From: Spirochaetales bacterium
Lineage (GTDB): Bacteria; Spirochaetota; Spirochaetia; SZUA-6; DRHE01
Length of the DNA: 56,520 bases
Direction of reading: 5' to 3'
Assembly (NCBI GenBank): GCA_030615505.1
Contig: JAUWZD010000015.1
Span: 1 to 56,520, forward strand
Numbering within the stretch: the first letter of the stretch is position 1; each line of letters opens with the position of its first letter. Below the pieces are notes generated by a model. That model made no database searches, was not told the origin of the DNA, and saw nothing but the letters and a program-made list of their open reading frames with translations. A program made the translations under genes and the position numbers. Below, in pieces: positions 41,491 to 49,967 of this stretch.

Positions 41491-43994
41491 TGTATGCCAA
41501 TAAAGAAGTAATCAAGGAATATAATCGAGAAATTACTGCATTTTTCATAAATCGTGTAAAAATCGGTTCAATTTGGGCTATTTTCTTCTATCCGCTTTTC
41601 GTATTTTTAGATAAAGCCATTTATCCGAACTATCTAAATACTTTTTTACTTCTAAGAGGAATCGTCGAGATAGTTTTAATTCTAGGTTTCATATCTATCT
41701 TTTTTAACTTTGGGAAAAAGAATCCTCAGACAATTGCAATGATTCAATATGTTATCTTATGTCTGTCAATTATTATTATGATTCACATCTCTGATGGATA
41801 TGAAAGCACCTACTATGCCGGAATAGTTCTTTCCTTACTTTTCTTACTTTATATTTATCCATTAAGCTTTAAAAGTACTTTAATCATCACTTCATTGGTG
41901 TTGCTCTCATATTTGCTTCCGATATTGCTCTTTAATCAGATAACAAAATGGCCTGTCTTTATTAATAATACTACATTTTTAGCTGGCGCAATTTTTATCT
42001 TAAATGTCAGCAGTCATTATGCTAATAAGATGCGATCTCAAGAGTTCATCGCTCGCTATAATCTCGCTAAAGCTAATGAAGAGCTTAAGCAATTGGATTT
42101 GTTAAAAACCCAATTTTTTACAAATGTGAGTCACGAGGTGCGGACACCCCTGACATCGATTATTGCGCCGGTGCAGAGTATGTACCATGGAGATGTGGGG
42201 GGGCTTACCCTGGATCAGCAGAATATGGTCGCACAGGTATACCGCAATGCTCTGCGCCTCTTGGATATGATTAACCAGATGCTCGATTTTTCAAAATTTG
42301 ATGCTGGTAAAATGCAGTTACGGCTGTCAGAGGTGAATCTGGATGAAACGGTGCAGGATACAGTAGCAATATTCGAGGAAGTGACTGAGCGTAAGGGAAT
42401 ACAGCTAAAATATTCGAAAGAAGGGGAAATACCCCTGGTGTGTCTGGATTTAGATAAGGTGGAAAGAATTCTGACCAATCTTCTGCGTAATGCGATTAAG
42501 TTTACTGAAAGCGGTGCAATTTATATACGGGTGCGTAAAAATGAAAATAAACTCATTTTTGAGGTTGAAGATACCGGGATCGGTATACCAAAAGACCACC
42601 TGGCTCATATTTTTAAAAGATTTCAGCAGGTAGATGCTTCCACTACACGGAGATTTCAAGGAACCGGATTAGGACTTACCATTGTGAAAGAATCGGTCGG
42701 TCTTTTAAGGGGCACTATAACGGTTTCCAGTGAGGAAGGTAAGGGAACTACGTTTAAGGTAGAATTACCGCTTAATTTAGAAGAGTTGGAGCCAAATGCC
42801 TTTATTGAAAGGAGAAATATCAAGCGACGCATGATAGAAGAATCCATTGTGGGTGAAAATAAACGGAAAGAAGCTCGAAGACATGATGATTTGGCTAAAG
42901 TGACTGTTAATGATATGGCGCTTATTGAACGGCAGGAAAGCATTATTAAAAAAGAAGAGGAAGACAGAGCTGAAGTACAGGCGCTTGAAAAAGGTGACCG
43001 GATACTCTTGGTTGAAGATAATGTCGATCTGCTAATGTATGTAAGCAAGATGCTCGACCGTTTCGGCCATGATGTGATTACTGCATTTGATGGGCTTGAC
43101 GGATGGGAGCATGTACAGAAAGATCTGCCTGATTTAATCGTGTCTGATGTGATGATGCCGCGGATGGATGGATATGAATTGATTAAAAACGTCAAGGCTA
43201 CATCAACCACAATGCATATACCCATAATACTAATAACGGCAAAACCCGAGCTTGAATCTAAAATAAAGGGTTTGGAAACTGGAGCAGATGATTATCTTCC
43301 TAAACCGATTAATATAAGGGAGCTGGACGCCCGAATAAAAAACCTTATTACCATGAGGAAATTCCAGCATGCCCTGGCCGAAGCAGAAGCTCTTGATATC
43401 CGGATGGAAGAGCTGAGCATGAGTTTCGCGCAGTCCCTGGAAATACGGGATTTCAAAACAGGCGGACATTCACGGGATGTGCTTGAGTTAGGGTCTATTA
43501 TAGCCGAAGGACTGGAGTTGCCTTTGGACCGAAAACTTAAAGATTCGCTTCTGCTGCATGATATCGGCAAGATAGGCATTCCTGACAATATTCTTCTTAA
43601 GAAATCCTCTTTGAGCGATGATGAATGGATGATCATGAAAAAACATCCTGATATAGGCTGTGATCTGCTAAAACACTTTGATTCGTTCAAAGAAGTAAGC
43701 ATGATAATCCTCGGCCATCAGGAACATTTTAACGGGACCGGTTATCCGAAAGGATTAAAAGGTAACGATATACCTCTGATAGCCCGGATAATAGGCGTTG
43801 CCGATGCCTACCATGCGATGACTAATGACCGTCCGTACCGCAAAGCAACCACACCCAAAGCGGCAATATCTGAGCTTCTGAAACACAGTGGAAAACAGTT
43901 TGACCCGAAGGTGGTTGAAGTGTTTATCTGTGGGCTCTTGAAAAAAGAAATGATTACACATAAGGATATTACCGCTCCTGAGCTTTCTTTGTAA
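41490..43994 (+). CDS. Membrane hybrid histidine kinase with REC and HD-GYP domains
   Basis: 834 residues from a GTG at 41490 that shares its G with the ACP stop; GGGGAAGG precedes it. Five or six membrane helices (about 26-175) form the sensor. Then HisKA with H215 in TNVSHEVRTPLTS, HATPase (LLRNAIKFTE, EDTGIGIP, GTGLGLTIV), a charged linker (about 435-500), a receiver with D553 in VSDVMMPRMDG and KPINIRELD, and an HD-GYP domain (about 645-815). That domain has H690-D691 in LLHDIGKIGIPD and HQEHFNGTGYP at 743-753, with Gln where HHE is usual. HD-GYP domains hydrolyse c-di-GMP. Base composition shifts sharply near 42110, between the membrane part and HisKA. Last gene of the plus cluster; it ends 6 bp from the convergent gene. 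Confidence 0.92.
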   Translation: MYANKEVIKEYNREITAFFINRVKIGSIWAIFFYPLFVFLDKAIYPNYLNTFLLLRGIVEIVLILGFISIFFNFGKKNPQTIAMIQYVILCLSIIIMIHISDGYESTYYAGIVLSLLFLLYIYPLSFKSTLIITSLVLLSYLLPILLFNQITKWPVFINNTTFLAGAIFILNVSSHYANKMRSQEFIARYNLAKANEELKQLDLLKTQFFTNVSHEVRTPLTSIIAPVQSMYHGDVGGLTLDQQNMVAQVYRNALRLLDMINQMLDFSKFDAGKMQLRLSEVNLDETVQDTVAIFEEVTERKGIQLKYSKEGEIPLVCLDLDKVERILTNLLRNAIKFTESGAIYIRVRKNENKLIFEVEDTGIGIPKDHLAHIFKRFQQVDASTTRRFQGTGLGLTIVKESVGLLRGTITVSSEEGKGTTFKVELPLNLEELEPNAFIERRNIKRRMIEESIVGENKRKEARRHDDLAKVTVNDMALIERQESIIKKEEEDRAEVQALEKGDRILLVEDNVDLLMYVSKMLDRFGHDVITAFDGLDGWEHVQKDLPDLIVSDVMMPRMDGYELIKNVKATSTTMHIPIILITAKPELESKIKGLETGADDYLPKPINIRELDARIKNLITMRKFQHALAEAEALDIRMEELSMSFAQSLEIRDFKTGGHSRDVLELGSIIAEGLELPLDRKLKDSLLLHDIGKIGIPDNILLKKSSLSDDEWMIMKKHPDIGCDLLKHFDSFKEVSMIILGHQEHFNGTGYPKGLKGNDIPLIARIIGVADAYHAMTNDRPYRKATTPKAAISELLKHSGKQFDPKVVEVFICGLLKKEMITHKDITAPELSL

Positions 43995-44000
43995 GATGAA

Positions 44001-45146
44001 TTAATAGAACATATTCTGCTGTATATCGGTCCGCCAGATAGAATAGGAAATGCTGTTCCGGTCGATCTCCATTTTGAGCTCAATCTTCTCAATTTCTTCA
44101 TGCAGCTTCACTGTCTCTCCGCTCCGGCTGGACAGGCTGAAGGCATGAGACTGGTCGTTGTAACTCAAGGCGGCCTGAACATCAACTTCTTTACCCTTTT
44201 GAAGCGCACTTACTTTAAATATTACCTTCACCGTTTTTCCCTGCCGATCTACAAAGGAAGCATCGTGTTCACGCTTTAGCCGGCCGCTTGAGTCAAAGGA
44301 TTTAAACGGGACATCCTCCCTGAGAAGCCGGCTGAGATCGTACAGTATTGAATTGAAATGGTAGGCCCTGGCTCGAATTACATGACGTTTGCCCGGCTTA
44401 ACTTCCAGCTCCTGCTCCCAATCGTGGAAGCTTATTTCCGGCTCTTTTACAACGCCGAAATTCTGGAGGCGAATTCGGACTTTATGCAATCCGGGCGCTA
44501 CATCTTCTATAACAAAGGGTATTCTTTCATCGCCGGTGGTATAGCCGACAAACTCATTATCAAAAAAAACTTCAGCATCAATAAGGTGTGAGTGAAGCGC
44601 AATCGTTCCCGGGGTTTCATCCCGCATGGATATTATAGAGCGGTTGCGCTGTTCGGATTGAAGGCGCACCCTTCTGCCGGTAAAGCGCTCAATAATCTGT
44701 TCGGATAAGGAATGTAATATATTTTCACTGCTTCCACGCTCCGAAAAGGTTGCTGTCCGCGCCGTGGTTACATCCAGCAGAGTTACTGTTACCAATACTT
44801 CCCTGCCTAAAAAGACATATTCCCCCTTTAAAAGATAATCGGCCCCGATAATCTTTCCGATCTCCAATGCCTTTCCCTGGTCTTCCGCCAGACTGCTTAA
44901 CCTTAGCTCCTGCTCTTTAAGTATGCTCTCCAGCTCGCTGCGGTCCACTACATTTATCCCCTCTGCTGAGGACAGGTCGTATAGAAGTATTCCCTTTATA
45001 ATCCCCTCCAGATAATCGTAACGAGGATTTGCGCTTAAGTTCTCGATGGGTAGAAAGGCAAGGCTCAAAGCTTCGACAGACAACGCTGCCGAAAAGAACA
45101 GAATGGAAAGAATAATGCATAGTATATGAGTTTTGGCCCGGTTCAT
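44001..45146 (-). CDS. CsgG/LpoB-like periplasmic protein with PEGA-like domain
   Basis: 381 residues with a signal peptide (ILCIILSILFFSAALSVEA). The N-terminal domain resembles the CsgG/TolB-N/FlgO-like fold: LAFLPIENLSANPRYDYLEG, LSSAEGINVVDRSELESIL, and IGADYLLKGEYVFLGREVLV. A PEGA-like segment follows at about 195-245 (AEVFFDNEFVGYTTG and APGLHKVRIRLQNFG). The C-terminus is a beta-rich domain of unknown kind. PEGA domains are typical of envelope and S-layer-associated proteins. Single-gene unit with its own promoter; the function is not assignable beyond an envelope role. No lipobox cysteine is seen. Confidence 0.75.
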   Translation of the reverse strand: MNRAKTHILCIILSILFFSAALSVEALSLAFLPIENLSANPRYDYLEGIIKGILLYDLSSAEGINVVDRSELESILKEQELRLSSLAEDQGKALEIGKIIGADYLLKGEYVFLGREVLVTVTLLDVTTARTATFSERGSSENILHSLSEQIIERFTGRRVRLQSEQRNRSIISMRDETPGTIALHSHLIDAEVFFDNEFVGYTTGDERIPFVIEDVAPGLHKVRIRLQNFGVVKEPEISFHDWEQELEVKPGKRHVIRARAYHFNSILYDLSRLLREDVPFKSFDSSGRLKREHDASFVDRQGKTVKVIFKVSALQKGKEVDVQAALSYNDQSHAFSLSSRSGETVKLHEEIEKIELKMEIDRNSISYSIWRTDIQQNMFY

Positions 45147-45184
45147 ATTTGTATCCTTAAATAGGGAAATATTACTGATAAAAT

Positions 45185-45213
45185 ACTATAGTTTAGAAGG
45201 TTTAAGAGATCAA
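45185..45213 (-). promoter_or_regulatory. Promoter of the CsgG/PEGA gene
   Basis: On the minus strand TTGATC (45208-45213), a 17-bp spacer and TATAGT (45185-45190) lie about 40 bp before the start at 45146. Spacing is ideal and both elements are near consensus. Confidence 0.62.
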
Positions 45214-45235
45214 GTCGGAGTGAGTTGAGAATTGC

Positions 45236-45254
45236 AAAAAGCCAGGACTCAGGC
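45236..45254 (-). terminator. Weak intrinsic-terminator-like hairpin after the ABC operon
   Basis: On the minus strand AGCC and GGCT (4-bp arms) are followed by five T residues; the stem overlaps the ATPase stop codon. It is too short to be sure. Confidence 0.25.
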
Positions 45255-46349
45255 TCCGTTTTGTTCTATCCTCCAATTTGTTTCATGATCAAAAAAGTGC
45301 AGGCTTTCTTTTTGAAAGCTCAGGTGGAGGAGCTCTCCCGGAGCAGCTTTTTGCTTATGGGGAGCGACAATTTTAACAATCTGCTCGTCTAATTTTATGG
45401 CTATGATCTTATGCGAACCCTGGGGTTCGGTTACAAGCACCTTTGCAGAAAAAATAGCTTTATCCTTATCAGTGAGAATAATATTTTCCGGTCTGGCACC
45501 GAGTATTAATTTTCTCTTATCATAGTTCTTTAAAATCCTACCCTGCTGTTCATCCAATTCCAGGCTGAAATGGGGATGCTTCAGGATTTTTAATCCGTAC
45601 TTTGACTCAACTTCCATATTGAAAAAGTTGGTTGGCGGGGTGCCGATAAAACCTGCCACAAATACATTGGCGCTCCTGAAGTATACATCATCCGGTGTGC
45701 CGATCTGCACAACCTCTCCATCCTTCATAATAACAATACGATCGGCCATACTCATCGCTTCGGACTGATCATGGGTTACAAAGACAGATGTAGCCTTTGT
45801 TTGCTGGTGTATTGCTTTCAGCTCTGTTCTCATGATGACCCTTAACTTTGCATCCAGGTTGGAAAGTGGTTCATCCATGAGAAAAATCTTGGGTTTTACT
45901 GCCAGAGCACGCGCCAGGGCAACTCTCTGCTGCTGTCCCCCTGAGAGCTGCCTGGGATATCTTTTTAAAAGCTCTGGGATTTTGACCATTTCCGCTACTT
46001 CAATGACTGTTTTATCTATTTCCTTTTTGTCAGCCTTTTTTAAGCGCAGCGCAAAAGCGATGTTATCGTATACCGTCATATGGGGCCAAACTGCATAATT
46101 CTGGAAAACCATGCTCACATCTCTTTTTCTTGGAGGAGCTTCAGTGACATCCCTATCCCCAATGAGAACCGACCCTGTGGTAACCTCTGCGAGACCTGCG
46201 ATCATCCTCAAGGTCGTCGTCTTTCCGCATCCTGATGGACCAAGCAAAACAATAAATTCCTTATCATGAACCTCAAGATCTATCTTTCTGACACCCCAGA
46301 TCTTTTTGCTGAACCGCTTTGATAAATTCTCAAGTCTTAATGTTGCCAT
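45249..46349 (-). CDS. ABC transporter ATPase, MalK/UgpC type
   Basis: 366 residues starting at ATG 46349, seven bases after AGAGGT; longer frames enter the permease gene. Walker A GPSGCGKTT, signature LSGGQQQRVALARAL, Walker B IFLMDEPLSNLDAKLR and the switch histidine in VFVTHDQSEAMS are all present. The C-terminal regulatory region (about 240-366, ILGARPENIIL) is of the MalK/UgpC class. Energises the importer formed by the two upstream permeases and binding protein; sugar or polyol uptake is likely from family, the exact substrate is not visible. Confidence 0.94.
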   Translation of the reverse strand: MATLRLENLSKRFSKKIWGVRKIDLEVHDKEFIVLLGPSGCGKTTTLRMIAGLAEVTTGSVLIGDRDVTEAPPRKRDVSMVFQNYAVWPHMTVYDNIAFALRLKKADKKEIDKTVIEVAEMVKIPELLKRYPRQLSGGQQQRVALARALAVKPKIFLMDEPLSNLDAKLRVIMRTELKAIHQQTKATSVFVTHDQSEAMSMADRIVIMKDGEVVQIGTPDDVYFRSANVFVAGFIGTPPTNFFNMEVESKYGLKILKHPHFSLELDEQQGRILKNYDKRKLILGARPENIILTDKDKAIFSAKVLVTEPQGSHKIIAIKLDEQIVKIVAPHKQKAAPGELLHLSFQKESLHFFDHETNWRIEQNGA

Positions 46350-46374
46350 ATATAACCTCTTTGCCTGTATAGCT

Positions 46375-47457
46375 TCAGACTCTGACCCCGCCCCACATGC
46401 GCAGGATATATTTCCTGATAAGCAGAGTGAATAATACTGCAGGAAATGCCTGGGCAATGCTACCGGCAGTAATCAGGTTGACCTGTGCTCCTGCCCCGAC
46501 CAGTACCTTGTATACCACAACAGGGAATGTCGGATTGAATTGGGTCAGAACAACAGCCTGAATAACCTCATTCCAGGAACCGATAAAGGAGTACATAGCG
46601 CAGGCTGCAAGGCCCGGCAGTGCCAGGGGAATAGTGACATGCCAGAATGCACCAAATTTAGTAGTTCCAAAGATCAAAGCTGCTTCTTCCAATTCTACAG
46701 GAATGGCCATGAAGATGCTGGCAGTAATCCATATGGTCAGGGATATCTGGGTGACTGAGTAGATCAAAGACAACCCCAGGGGCTGATCATAAAGTCCTAT
46801 TCTCCCAAGGATAATCACCATGGGAATGGCTATGGCCACGCCCGGAAACATCCTGACAAACAGAACACTCAGTTTCAATAAATTTCTTCCCTTAAAAATA
46901 TAACGGGCAAAGGCATATCCGGCCATTCCGCCGATTATAAGGGAAATAGCAATGGTCGTAAGGGCAGTATAGATGCTCCTGATTACCGAAGGCACTGCAT
47001 CCCGGGTAACCTGAAAAAAAACTTTATAGTTTGCCAGTAGATTTTTTGATAGAGAAAAAAATACTTCATCCCTATCGACAAGCCTTGAAATCTCTTCTTT
47101 CAGGCGCTCTGTCTTTAAAGTGGAGTTTCCCTGCCTTTTCACAAATACGGAAATCTTCTCCAGGTCTTCAGCCGTGGTCCCAAATTTTTCAGGTCCAAAG
47201 CGTTCATACCTCTTTTCTGCCTTGTTGTAGATACTGAGATGATATCCTTCATCTGATTTCTCCAGCTTATACTTTGCTGAAAATGCCGGAATCAGCGGAT
47301 TGGGCCACTCATAATAGGATTCATAACCTGACATAAGTGAGAGCGAAACCAGAAAGAATATCGGAAAAAGAATAATCATGGCAACGCCAATAACCATAAT
47401 ATATAGGGTTGTCATTCGGGCTGCCCGGATTGCTCCTCTTTTCACGCTTCTATTCAT
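46375..47457 (-). CDS. ABC transporter permease, MalG type, with extra periplasmic region
   Basis: 360 residues, about 80-100 longer than usual MalG-class permeases. The coupling motif EEAALIFGTTKFGAFWHVTI is near residue 258, and MFPGVAIAIPMVIILGRIG is typical. Between the first helix (about 16-38) and the second (about 160-180) lies an extra hydrophilic stretch, residues 55-145, rich in charged and Tyr residues (YHLSIYNKAEKRYERFGPE), predicted on the periplasmic face. The start overlaps the MalF-type stop by 4 bp (coupling). It ends 25 bp before the ATPase start. Confidence 0.9.
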   Translation of the reverse strand: MNRSVKRGAIRAARMTTLYIMVIGVAMIILFPIFFLVSLSLMSGYESYYEWPNPLIPAFSAKYKLEKSDEGYHLSIYNKAEKRYERFGPEKFGTTAEDLEKISVFVKRQGNSTLKTERLKEEISRLVDRDEVFFSLSKNLLANYKVFFQVTRDAVPSVIRSIYTALTTIAISLIIGGMAGYAFARYIFKGRNLLKLSVLFVRMFPGVAIAIPMVIILGRIGLYDQPLGLSLIYSVTQISLTIWITASIFMAIPVELEEAALIFGTTKFGAFWHVTIPLALPGLAACAMYSFIGSWNEVIQAVVLTQFNPTFPVVVYKVLVGAGAQVNLITAGSIAQAFPAVLFTLLIRKYILRMWGGVRV

Positions 47458-48353
47458 GCTGTTTCCTCAGCTTCTTTCCCAAACGCTCCTGTAACCTTGA
47501 GGTAAATTACAGCCGCTATGGAAACAAAGATGGATATGATAACAGAATAAGCTATACCGATCCTGAAGAATTCCATTGAATGTGACTCATCGACATAATA
47601 CACCAGCTCCTCCAGGAGGACGGGGAGCCTCTGGAAACCGTAGATCATCACAATGATCAGCCAGATCTGGATCGCAGAGATGATCCGTAAGATCAAAGCT
47701 GTTGTTATTGTCGGTTTTAAAAGGGGAATGGTGATCTTCCTTAAGACAGTAAACTTCGTCCCGCCAAAGATGTAACCTGCCTCCTTAGCCTCCTCATCAA
47801 GACCCTGCATGCCTGCCAGAAGGATGATCATCATAAAGGGAACAACCTGCCAGGCGTCAATAATAATGATCAGGATCATTGAAGCTACATTTCCCCCTGC
47901 TAAAAAGGGAATCTTCGCGGTTTTTTCAATGAAGCCCAGGTAGTATAAAAAACTGTTCAGCCAGCCGTAGGTGGCAAAACCGCTCGACCAAATAGCACCT
48001 ACGGCCACAGCAGGCAGTGCCATGGGAATCATGGCAATAAAGAGAAAGATGCCGGAGCCCTTAAACTTGATATTGATTATGAGCGCTAATCCAAAGGCGG
48101 CCAGAAACTCCAGGGTTACTGAAAAAACAACAATAAAAGCTGTATTAAATAGAGCTTTGTAAAAAGTCGGGTCTTTAAAGATGAAGGCGTAATTATAAAG
48201 GGTAAGTTTATTATTTACATCACGAAAACTGCCGGCAAAACATTGGATGACCGGGTATAACCAGAATAATGCGTAGTAAATTAATACTGGAGCGATCAGG
48301 AGATAGGGTACGGCTTTCTGCCGGAATTCCCTTGAATAAAGAAGCTTGAACAT
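47454..48353 (-). CDS. ABC transporter permease, MalF type
   Basis: 299 residues with six predicted helices, the standard size for a carbohydrate-uptake permease. The coupling loop motif is EEAKEAGYIFGGTKFTVLRKI, and WQVVPFMMIILLAGMQGLD precedes it. N-terminal FRQKAVPYLLIAPVLIYYALFW is the usual first helix. It lies downstream of the binding-protein gene behind a GC-rich hairpin, and overlaps the MalG-type gene by 4 bp. Confidence 0.93.
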   Translation of the reverse strand: MFKLLYSREFRQKAVPYLLIAPVLIYYALFWLYPVIQCFAGSFRDVNNKLTLYNYAFIFKDPTFYKALFNTAFIVVFSVTLEFLAAFGLALIINIKFKGSGIFLFIAMIPMALPAVAVGAIWSSGFATYGWLNSFLYYLGFIEKTAKIPFLAGGNVASMILIIIIDAWQVVPFMMIILLAGMQGLDEEAKEAGYIFGGTKFTVLRKITIPLLKPTITTALILRIISAIQIWLIIVMIYGFQRLPVLLEELVYYVDESHSMEFFRIGIAYSVIISIFVSIAAVIYLKVTGAFGKEAEETA

Positions 48354-48379
48354 GCTGAAATTCTTTCTTTTTGGATAGA

Positions 48380-48400
48380 GGGGGCTGCCGGGCAGCCCCC
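48380..48400 (-). terminator. Strong intercistronic hairpin between binding protein and permease genes
   Basis: GGGGGCTGC (48380-48388) and GCAGCCCCC (48392-48400) form a perfect 9-bp stem with a 3-base loop in the 62-bp gap. No T-run follows on the transcribed strand, so it is more likely an RNA-stabilising or partial attenuation element than a full terminator. Such hairpins after binding-protein genes commonly keep that product in excess over the permeases. Confidence 0.65.
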
Positions 48401-48415
48401 GAAATCATTCTTGTT

Positions 48416-49663
48416 CTATTTGTAGCCTTCTATTTTGTTCTGCATTGTTCTCAGGTATCCGGTATCAACTCTCCCGCTTTCGAGAAATTTGTTTGCAATA
48501 TCATCGTATACATGCTTGATCTTACCCCAGTTTCCACCACCTGTGTATGCGGGAGGAATAAAAGAGAGCTTCCCGTGGTCCATGACGTCAATGGCTTTCT
48601 TGATCACCTCGTCCTGGGTTGTATCACCTAACATGGCCACAGCTTCAGATACGGGAGGAATCCAGCCGCCTGCTCCTTTTGCTATTTTCAGCATCATTCC
48701 TGGCCTGGTTATGTACTCGATAAGCTTGACTGCAAGGTCCTTATTGGGGGATCCCTTGGGTATGGCAAAGCCTTGAGTACCTGCAATCGAACCTTTGCCT
48801 GCCGGTCCGCCGGGAACGGGAGCAATGACGTACTGGGCTGGATTGGAGCCGTATATCTCCCCAACATTGGCAACATGAGCCCAGGTAAGCCAGGCCTCTC
48901 CCCGCTTCATGGGTGCCACCAGGCTGTCATAAGTCATGACAGTCGGTGTGAAGGCATTTCTCATCTTCACCATGATTTCCCAGGCCTTGACTGCTCCACT
49001 GGAGGAAACATCCGGGAAACCCGCTCCATAGGAGAGTGCTATGCCGCCGACCTGGTATATTAAGGCTTTTTCCGGGACGCCGGTTACTGCAACCTTGCCC
49101 TCACCTTCACCCCGTGCCATGGCCACGGCCCAGTCGGCAAACTCCTCCCATGTCAGGTCCTGTACATCCGCGCCGGCGGGCAGGTACTTCAGAGCCTTCT
49201 TGTTTGCACAGAGAAGATAGACGTCTGAAGCAATGGGTATAAAGTACTGCCTGCCGTTAATCACGGCCATACTGTTGATCCCGGGTGCGAAGCTGCGATC
49301 AGTCCAGGATCGAACGTAGGAAGTCAAATCCTCAATATAACCACCCTTCACCCAGTCATTGAACCTGGCGCAGTAGGCGATGACTAAATCCGTTGTTACA
49401 TTGTTGGTCTCTTTCTGAAGTTTTGCTCTTTTCAGAAGGGTGTCATCGTCAATAATAGAAAAGCTAACGATGCAGTTGTTTTCCCTTCCGAACGGTACCA
49501 ATACTTCATTAATGACGTACTCCTGCTCATGGGGAGGAGTCCAAAGCCTCGAATCGAAGACAACGGTCCTCTTCCCTACCCCCTCTTCATACTGTCCTAC
49601 TGCAAAGACAGCGACAGTTGAAGAAACCATAAGGATTAGAAGGATACTTAGAAGTTTTTTCAT
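48416..49663 (-). CDS. Extracellular solute-binding protein, family 1 (carbohydrate type)
   Basis: 415 residues from ATG 49663, preceded by GGGGG; a longer upstream frame (MYQGKIKLKG) has no ribosome site. Signal peptide: KKLLSILLILMVSSTVAVFA, followed by the mature start VGQYEEG. Fold features include YVINEVLVPFGREN, TDLVIAYCARFNDWVKGGYIEDL, ALKYLPAGADVQDLTWEEFADWA, and the C-terminal GTQGFAIPKGSPNKDLAVKLIEYIT typical of sugar-binding proteins. No lipobox is visible, so it is a free or signal-anchored periplasmic protein. First gene of the operon with promoter, operator-like repeats and a hairpin downstream. Confidence 0.93.
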   Translation of the reverse strand: MKKLLSILLILMVSSTVAVFAVGQYEEGVGKRTVVFDSRLWTPPHEQEYVINEVLVPFGRENNCIVSFSIIDDDTLLKRAKLQKETNNVTTDLVIAYCARFNDWVKGGYIEDLTSYVRSWTDRSFAPGINSMAVINGRQYFIPIASDVYLLCANKKALKYLPAGADVQDLTWEEFADWAVAMARGEGEGKVAVTGVPEKALIYQVGGIALSYGAGFPDVSSSGAVKAWEIMVKMRNAFTPTVMTYDSLVAPMKRGEAWLTWAHVANVGEIYGSNPAQYVIAPVPGGPAGKGSIAGTQGFAIPKGSPNKDLAVKLIEYITRPGMMLKIAKGAGGWIPPVSEAVAMLGDTTQDEVIKKAIDVMDHGKLSFIPPAYTGGGNWGKIKHVYDDIANKFLESGRVDTGYLRTMQNKIEGYK

Positions 49664-49686
49664 AAAAACCCCCTTTAATTTTATTT

Positions 49687-49723
49687 TTCCTTGATACACA
49701 AGGAATTTTATGTAATTCCCTTG
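49687..49723. promoter_or_regulatory. Three alternating CAAGGAA half-sites in the leader of the ABC operon
   Basis: TTCCTTG (49687-49693) and CAAGGAA (49699-49705) form a perfect 7-bp inverted repeat around a 5-base centre. A third, TTCCCTTG (49716-49723), pairs with the middle site around TTATGT, with one extra base. The last element is 24 bp upstream of the binding-protein ATG. It looks like a binding site for a dimeric repressor or a 5'-leader hairpin. Confidence 0.5.
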
Positions 49724-49944
49724 ACCTCCAGCATCAGTCTTTTTAGTTTGCCAGGGTAATTAACATCGAACATGAATAGTCGGCCCTCATTATCTCCAAT
49801 ATCTATTATGTAATTTATTTTGAGTATTTTTAGCTAATAATGCATTCACAAGCTCCCGGGTGGTTTTCTTCAATTATGTATTATCAACATACCGTTCTTT
49901 ACATTTGTATAAATTATTTTTCACTTGTTTTGCTGCATACTTGA

Positions 49945-49964
49945 TATATTAAGTTATTAATATA
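49945..49964. promoter_or_regulatory. Operator-like 20-bp palindrome at the ABC promoter start site
   Basis: TATATTAA (49945-49952), a 4-base centre GTTA and TTAATATA (49957-49964) form a perfect inverted repeat. It lies immediately downstream of the minus-strand -10 element, over the predicted transcription start, the usual place for a repressor site. Confidence 0.6.
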
Positions 49965-49967
49965 CTA

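Noticed and set aside
42656..43225. 189-codon open frame on the minus strand inside the hybrid kinase
   Set aside because: It is an antisense shadow of the HATPase-REC region; serine-rich composition is the usual product of such shadows.
46350..46457. Upstream extension of the ABC ATPase
   Set aside because: It reads into the permease gene; the ATG at 46349 has an AGAGGT site and gives the normal family start.
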